Assembly (NCBI GenBank): GCA_030674185.1
Contig: CM060307.1
Span: 50,644,883 to 50,708,882, forward strand
Reading direction: 5' to 3'
DNA: 64,000 bases
From: Monoplex corrugatus
Lineage: Eukaryota; Mollusca; Gastropoda; Littorinimorpha; Ranellidae
Positions within the stretch are counted from its first letter, which is position 1. Each line of letters starts with the position of its first letter. The notes under the pieces are model-generated. The model saw only the letters and a program-made list of their open reading frames with translations, did no database searches and was not told the DNA's origin. The translations under genes were made by a program, and so were the position numbers. Shown here in pieces: positions 30,430-64,000 of this stretch.

Positions 30430-31224
30430 ATTTATTTTAGCATTTGCACATGTGCACAGCAAAATGTATTCGAAGTTTGTTAACTCAGTTGTGTGCCCAT
30501 CTAGTAGATTTTGTCTATTTTTCTGTCACTTTCAAGGTGGACCATATTTTGTGTTTATCACTTCTGTGGGGTTTGTTTTTGGCAGAAAGTTGAGGCCAAC
30601 TGCAATACTTCACTTTCATTAGCATGAACTGTCCCATACTAAGCAGAGCCTCTTTGTCTCGGAAGTGTTCCTTTCGTAAACAAGATCTGTCCTGTACTAA
30701 GTGAAGCCTCTTTGTCTCAGAAGTGAAACATTGTACAGAGAACATGGTACTCCACATGTATGTTGTCACATCTCCTGCGTGAGTTGGGCCAGCTGGTCGC
30801 TTATTGAGTTATTCAGAGAAGTCTAGTGACAGTGAAAGAGATTTTTTTTCTTCCTTTTGTCCACTTGAATTAACACCGTGATTGCCTCTGAGATAGAAAG
30901 GGGTTTGCTTTTTTTTTTTAGCTCTGTGGTTATTGGCAGCCTACTTGGCCTTGCCCTTGTCTATTTCAACTTATAAAGTTCAGTGCCAAACAGCTGTGAG
31001 AGGTGTTCTTCACAGTTTGCTTTTTCAGTTTCCTAATTCACCCCACCATACTCCACCTGACACCCCACCTCTCACTGATGATGTGAGCCCAAGTTATACC
31101 CATGTTCATAAGTTTATTTGGAAATGAATTGATTTGACTGTTCCAACAATGCAATATTGACTTTCCTGCATCTTCCTTCTTGATTTTTGGCACCCCAAAC
31201 TAGAATCTGTCTCATATGATATAT

Positions 31225-31830
31225 CTGTTTGAAAATGGGAAAATCACCAAAACTAGACAACATTCCTGGAGAACTACTGAAAAGTACTAATGAATTAGGA
31301 ATTAAAGCATTGCACCCTGCCTGTGCAACTAGCCTACGATATTGAGAACATGTGAATGGCCAGCAAGCTGGAAACTACAAGTTTGTCATGTTGCGTAAGA
31401 GCGGAAACATAAAAAGATTTAACAACTACAGAGCCATTGCTCTCATCAGTCATGCCAACAAAATCCTGTACATCTTAAGTTAAAACTAAACAGAATGAGA
31501 TCAAAAGTGGAAGAGGCTGTCTAGCAGATTACAGGGCCAGCAGAGGAACCACTGACAAAGTGACATATATTCTTCATCCTGTTAGAAATCCTGATCAAGA
31601 AAAGCAGAAACAGCGCAGCGAGTAAGAGGTTTTCATTACTTTCATGAACTACAACAAAGTGTTTGACAGTGTCATATACACCATCATCTTTTTGATATCT
31701 TGAAAAAGATGAACATCTAATTAGTCTTATTGAGGCCCTTTACAACAACTAAACAGCAGAACTGGATCACAGTGATAAAATTAAAAGCTGACAGATTCTC
31801 ATAAGATGCCATTCTCACGTTGAGGAGCTG
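31225..31830 (+). pseudogene. Decayed non-LTR retrotransposon, reverse transcriptase fragment
   Basis: With frameshifts and stops, the plus strand encodes SPKLDNIPGELLKS, EWPASWKL, FVMLRKSGNIKRFNNYRAIA then LISHANKIL, LNRMRSKVEEAV and FITFMNYNKVFDSV. These match in order the early blocks of LINE reverse transcriptases (K.PG.DNIP.E; W...; NYR.I.L; KAFD.V). The catalytic YADD block is not seen. It lies upstream of the first USP40-like coding exon. Confidence 0.88.
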
Positions 31831-31913
31831 TTTTGTCATTTGCTAGCATTTGGCATTTGAGACAAATGCACACAGAAGGAGGGAAATGAAGCTGAGAGAA
31901 AAGGAAGAGGATA

Positions 31914-32051
31914 GAGATAGGGGAAAGAGTGGGTGCTAGTTCAGAAAATAAAGTCATTCTCAATGTGCCACAGTCTTAGTTTGAGATAGGGGAAAGAGTG
32001 GGTGCTAGTTCAGAAAATAAAGTCATTCTCAATGTGCCATAGTCTTAGTTT
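31914..32051. repeat. 69-bp tandem duplication
   Basis: GAGATAGGGGAAAGAGTGGG through GCCACAGTCTTAGTTT is repeated once at 31983 with one difference. It ends about 55 bp from the exon at 32107. Confidence 0.93.
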
Positions 32052-32195
32052 TGTTCTTGTCATGTTTGTTGGAATAATTTATATTGGAGAATGCTTTTGT
32101 TTTCAGGAGTGAGAAAAAGAAAGAAGAAATTATTAATATATCAGAGAAGAAGAAGAAGAAAACAACTTTGGAAAAGGAATTGCAGAACCAGGACA

Positions 32196-61341
<29,146 letters not shown>

Positions 61342-61368
61342 GTTGGTGACTGGGGTTCGTGTCACCCT

Positions 61369-61677
61369 TTTAACCCTTTGACTCCCCAAACCTGAACATT
61401 GGTTGAGATGATCAAAGTCATGCTCTTTTCTTTACCAGATTCTTCCAGAGTCTTATCCAAGTCTGAAAAGGAAAAGACTCAAAACATCAGCATTGTCTTT
61501 CTGAGATTAATCTTTTTCACTTCCTCACTTCACTCATGCTGGCAAAGCAAAAACTTAACCGTTTGTTTCCCTCACCCCTATCCACCAGCTTCCTGCAGGA
61601 AGCTGGTGGATGGGTGAGGGAGGCAAAGGGTTAAGTTTTCGCAGTTGGTGGATAGGGCGCGGGAGTCAAAGGGTTAA
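61369..61677. mobile_element. TTAA-ended MITE carrying an inverted fragment of the host gene (exon 16)
   Basis: The left tip TTAACCCTTTGACTCCCC (61369) and right tip GGGAGTCAAAGGGTTAA (to 61677) are those of the MITE family. The internal ATGCTGGCAAAGCAAAAACT segment (61537 on) and central CAGCTTCCTGCAGGAAGCTG hairpin are also present. Between tip and internal segment, where other copies hold a short CACCCTATCCACCA stretch, lie about 140 bp homologous to the reverse complement of 57137-57275. See the separate entry. Confidence 0.8.
61391..61530 (-). pseudogene. Inverted, diverged copy of USP40-like exon 16 and its flanks
   Basis: Plus strand reads CCTGAACATTGGTTGAGATG, then CAAAGTCATG, GATTCTTCCAGAGTCTTATC and CTGAAAAGGAAAAGACTC, then CTTTTTCACTTCCTCAC. 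These are, in order, the reverse complement of exon 16 (57204-57274) and its upstream intron back to about 57137. The donor side (CAG|GTTAG) is at its left edge. The middle of the exon copy is altered (TTTTCTTTACC replaces TTTTCAATGCC), so it cannot encode the same peptide. Confidence 0.85.
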
Positions 61678-62429
61678 AAACCTCACCCTGTTCACCACAC
61701 ACACACACCACCATGATTCACATGAACCTAACCCTAACCTTTCATTTCGTCACTCTGTCCACCAACTTCATAACTCTGCCTCATAACTGAACTACAGACA
61801 TTCGTTTCCTCACCCTTTACTCAAGCATGCACCAAACGCATGCCACCAGTAGGTCTGGTTCTTCCAGACCTCTTTGATCTCCTTTATAAATGCCAACGAT
61901 TCGAGAGGGGAGGAATGCTTTCACCCTGTCCATTGCGTCAACCACTACTCAGCATGCTGGACCCTGAGATATTTCTCCCGTAGGGGATTTCTTGTCTCTC
62001 TCATTGAGGGATAGTCAAGGACAGTCCAGCAATGACCATATGGTATTGTTTCTCAGAATTGGCCCCAAGATCTAGAAGGAATCGGTGACAGCCTCCTGCA
62101 GAGAAGCCCCGAGCTCACAAAATTAGAACTCTTCCTTCCCCAGTTGCATTCTACCGCCCCTCCCTGTCAGGGATGCTCTGAAAGCAGCCCACTGATGATG
62201 GGAATTCACTTTCAACTGCCAGTATTTTTGAGACCCCCATGTCTCCTCCACAGACACATCTCCTTAGTGGCAGCCAGTGCCACTGTCTTTGGCTCCAGGC
62301 ACCTAGCAGACCAAGACATGAGATCAATCCCTCCATCTGATTGTTAAATTCGGGATAAATTGCATATGGTAGAGTGTATGATGCTGAAAGAAAAAAGTTT
62401 TCATGTAAATTCCTGTTTAGCTAGTCTCA
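61678..62429. other. USP40-like intron 17, no feature recognised
   Basis: No exon, array or element is supported here beyond short degenerate MITE-like pieces (CCTAACCTTTCATTTCGTCA at about 61731). Confidence 0.4.
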
Positions 62430-62925
62430 CCCGTCTCACCTGTCAGCGTCACCAGGTTCAGTGTTGGCCGCTGCACATCTGGATGCCACTATCTCCCCCC
62501 AGGCCACTCTGTCTTGACTTTTGTGGACAATTTCTTGAATATTTAGGCCACTGATGTTGGTGATGTTCTCCATGTATGAGATTGGAGGTCTGCCTTTCTT
62601 CCTTTTTGCCACTGTTTTTCCTTGAAAGATAGTTGCCATGATGTCTGTGTCTGTGTTCTTGTTGCATGACACATGTAAATGTATTTAAGTATTCTCTTGC
62701 TGATGTCTGCTAGTAGTTTTCTGGTGGCGTCAAGTTCTTCCAGGACACTTTCATTTGTTCGTCTGTCTGTCCATTTGACACATAGAATATCCTATAAAAC
62801 CACATCTCTGCTGCCACGATTCTTCTGCAATCAGTTTTTCTCAGAGTCCTGGCTTCACAGCCATAAATTATAACTGGCCAGATCAAGCTTTTGAGAAGTC
62901 TGACTTTCAGACCATTTTTAGCTTT
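62430..62925 (-). pseudogene. Decayed non-LTR retrotransposon, RT C-terminal part
   Basis: Read on the minus strand: LKVRLLKSLIWPVIIYGCEA then RTLRKTDCRRIVAAEMWFYR, a frame change, ELDATRKLLADISKRIL, then KRKKGRPPISYMENITNIS and VHKSQDRVAWGEIVA. The order YGCEAxTL...EMWxxR...GRPxxxxxENI...DRxxW is the usual LINE C-terminal region. It is antisense to the USP40-like gene. Confidence 0.9.
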
Positions 62926-63689
62926 ACACTTGTTTAGCTAGTACACTTGTTTAGCTAGTACACTTACTTTATCCAGCTCTTAATCCCATCCTGCCATCCC
63001 CTCTTTCCGATCTTCTAGTGGTCTTCCCACAGAGCTACAGAAAAGAGGAGTAGGAAGTGTCTTTATGCATGACCTGGCATTGTGGGTAGGGAGCACATGC
63101 CTGGTGGTGTCTTCTTACCGATTCCTCTGATCTTGGTGGGTTCCAGCTGAAAATAGAGTAGTCATATGCTGTATTGTGTAAGTTGGATATGATAATTGTA
63201 CCAGCTAAACTGGAATTCATATTTGAAAAAAACTGATTTTTTTAAAATGAAAGTGTGTAGTTTTGAACGGAATGTCAGTGTTTGTTGTTATGTTGGTGTG
63301 TCTTGATTTTCATTATCCTTTTTCATTATTTGTCAACTCATATGTTCTGTTCACTAAACAACGTGTTTGTTGTTATTTTGGATCTTTATCGATAAAACAA
63401 AAAGTTATTTATGTTAGTTAATTCATTTGACAACATTTTTTTTATGTATCATTAGAAAAAGTTAAGACAAATTAACCATTTTTTTGGTAAATGTTTTTTA
63501 TGTAATCGAAGGTTCTTTGAGATTTTCTGTTTCAGTTTTAGACATTTTTTTTATCATAAACTTAAATTAATTGCTGGACATGTTTTTTCCCCTTCTCTTT
63601 GATAGTAAGGAAGCTAGTGGGTAATGAAATGGTAAATGCTTAAGATACAGATTTACTTTTTTTTTTTTCATGTTTTGGTTGCCTATCAA

Positions 63690-63970
63690 TTAACATCAGG
63701 AAGAGAGTTCTTGAATGTAATATAGAACTGATACTGTTGTACAGTTGTGAAGCATGGACAGTCAACACGCAAAGTCAAAATAAAACTGAGGCAACTGAAA
63801 TGTGGTTTCTAAGAAGAATGTTGAAGAGTTCCATGGACAGCAAAGAAAACAGACGAGACAGTCTTGGAAGAAGGCTGACACATGAAGATCATCAATAAAG
63901 AAGATTAGAAAAAGACAGGCAACAGTTATAGGCCATTTTATGAGGAAAGGGGAATTAGAACTCCTGCAGC
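63690..63970 (+). pseudogene. Decayed non-LTR retrotransposon, RT C-terminal part
   Basis: IELILLYSCEAWTVNTQSQN, then ATEMWFLRRMLKSSMDSKEN and RRDSLGRRLTHEDHQ, a stop, then RRLEKDRQQL and GKGELELLQ. The same blocks as 62430-62925 and 37262-37500, here on the plus strand; it may continue past the window edge region. Confidence 0.88.
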
Positions 63971-64000
63971 CTTATGCACAACGCACGCCTTGTGCGCGAC

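Overview
The window is animal nuclear DNA: two intron-rich genes with canonical GT-AG junctions, AT-rich introns, long microsatellites, minisatellites, SINE-like elements, decayed non-LTR retrotransposons and several non-autonomous DNA transposons. The proteins are conserved animal orthologues. The repeat types (tRNA-headed SINEs beginning with a TTTCAGTTTCAG tract, and fold-back elements with TTAA ends) make me think of a mollusc, perhaps a marine gastropod. That is inference from general familiarity, not a search.

Two genes lie head to head about 3 kb apart. On the minus strand, from 24639 down to 967, is a complete ABCF2 gene (soluble twin-ATPase ABC protein, orthologue of yeast Arb1) in 14 coding exons, predicted at about 627 residues. 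On the plus strand, from 32196 to beyond the right edge, are the first 17 coding exons (about 694 residues) of a USP40-like deubiquitinase. They cover the whole catalytic domain and the start of the region after it. A candidate non-coding first exon is at 27793-27913. I worked out the exons by translating each one, checking GT/AG sites and requiring that reading-frame phase match at every junction. Three single-base departures break the frames: two in ABCF2 exon 13 and one in USP40-like exon 9. All are consistent with run-length errors in the assembly.

Region by region: 1-966 is ABCF2 downstream/3' UTR. 967-24662 is ABCF2, with introns holding a 32-bp minisatellite (1790-2384), a 2.5-kb array of about 23 bp units (7981-10545) that ends 15 bp from exon 9, an 86-bp satellite (15780-16345), three copies of a ~550-bp interspersed repeat and two short-TIR transposons. 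24663-27792 is the intergenic/5' region. 27793-64000 is the USP40-like gene, whose introns carry a large family of TTAA-ended fold-back MITEs, LINE fragments, SINEs, satellites and a 3-kb short-TIR transposon (58004-61036).

The most interesting observations are: (1) a TTAA-ended MITE at 61369-61677 that carries an inverted, diverged copy of exon 16 of the same gene, an apparent gene-fragment capture that leaves inverted copies flanking exon 17; (2) a family of three transposons with CATGGG-type inverted termini and 6-bp target duplications, two of them exact (AAAATA and CAAGTT); (3) a large MITE family whose termini (TTAA-CCCTTTGACTCC) fit the piggyBac pattern, including one copy nested in another family member at 32595-32838.
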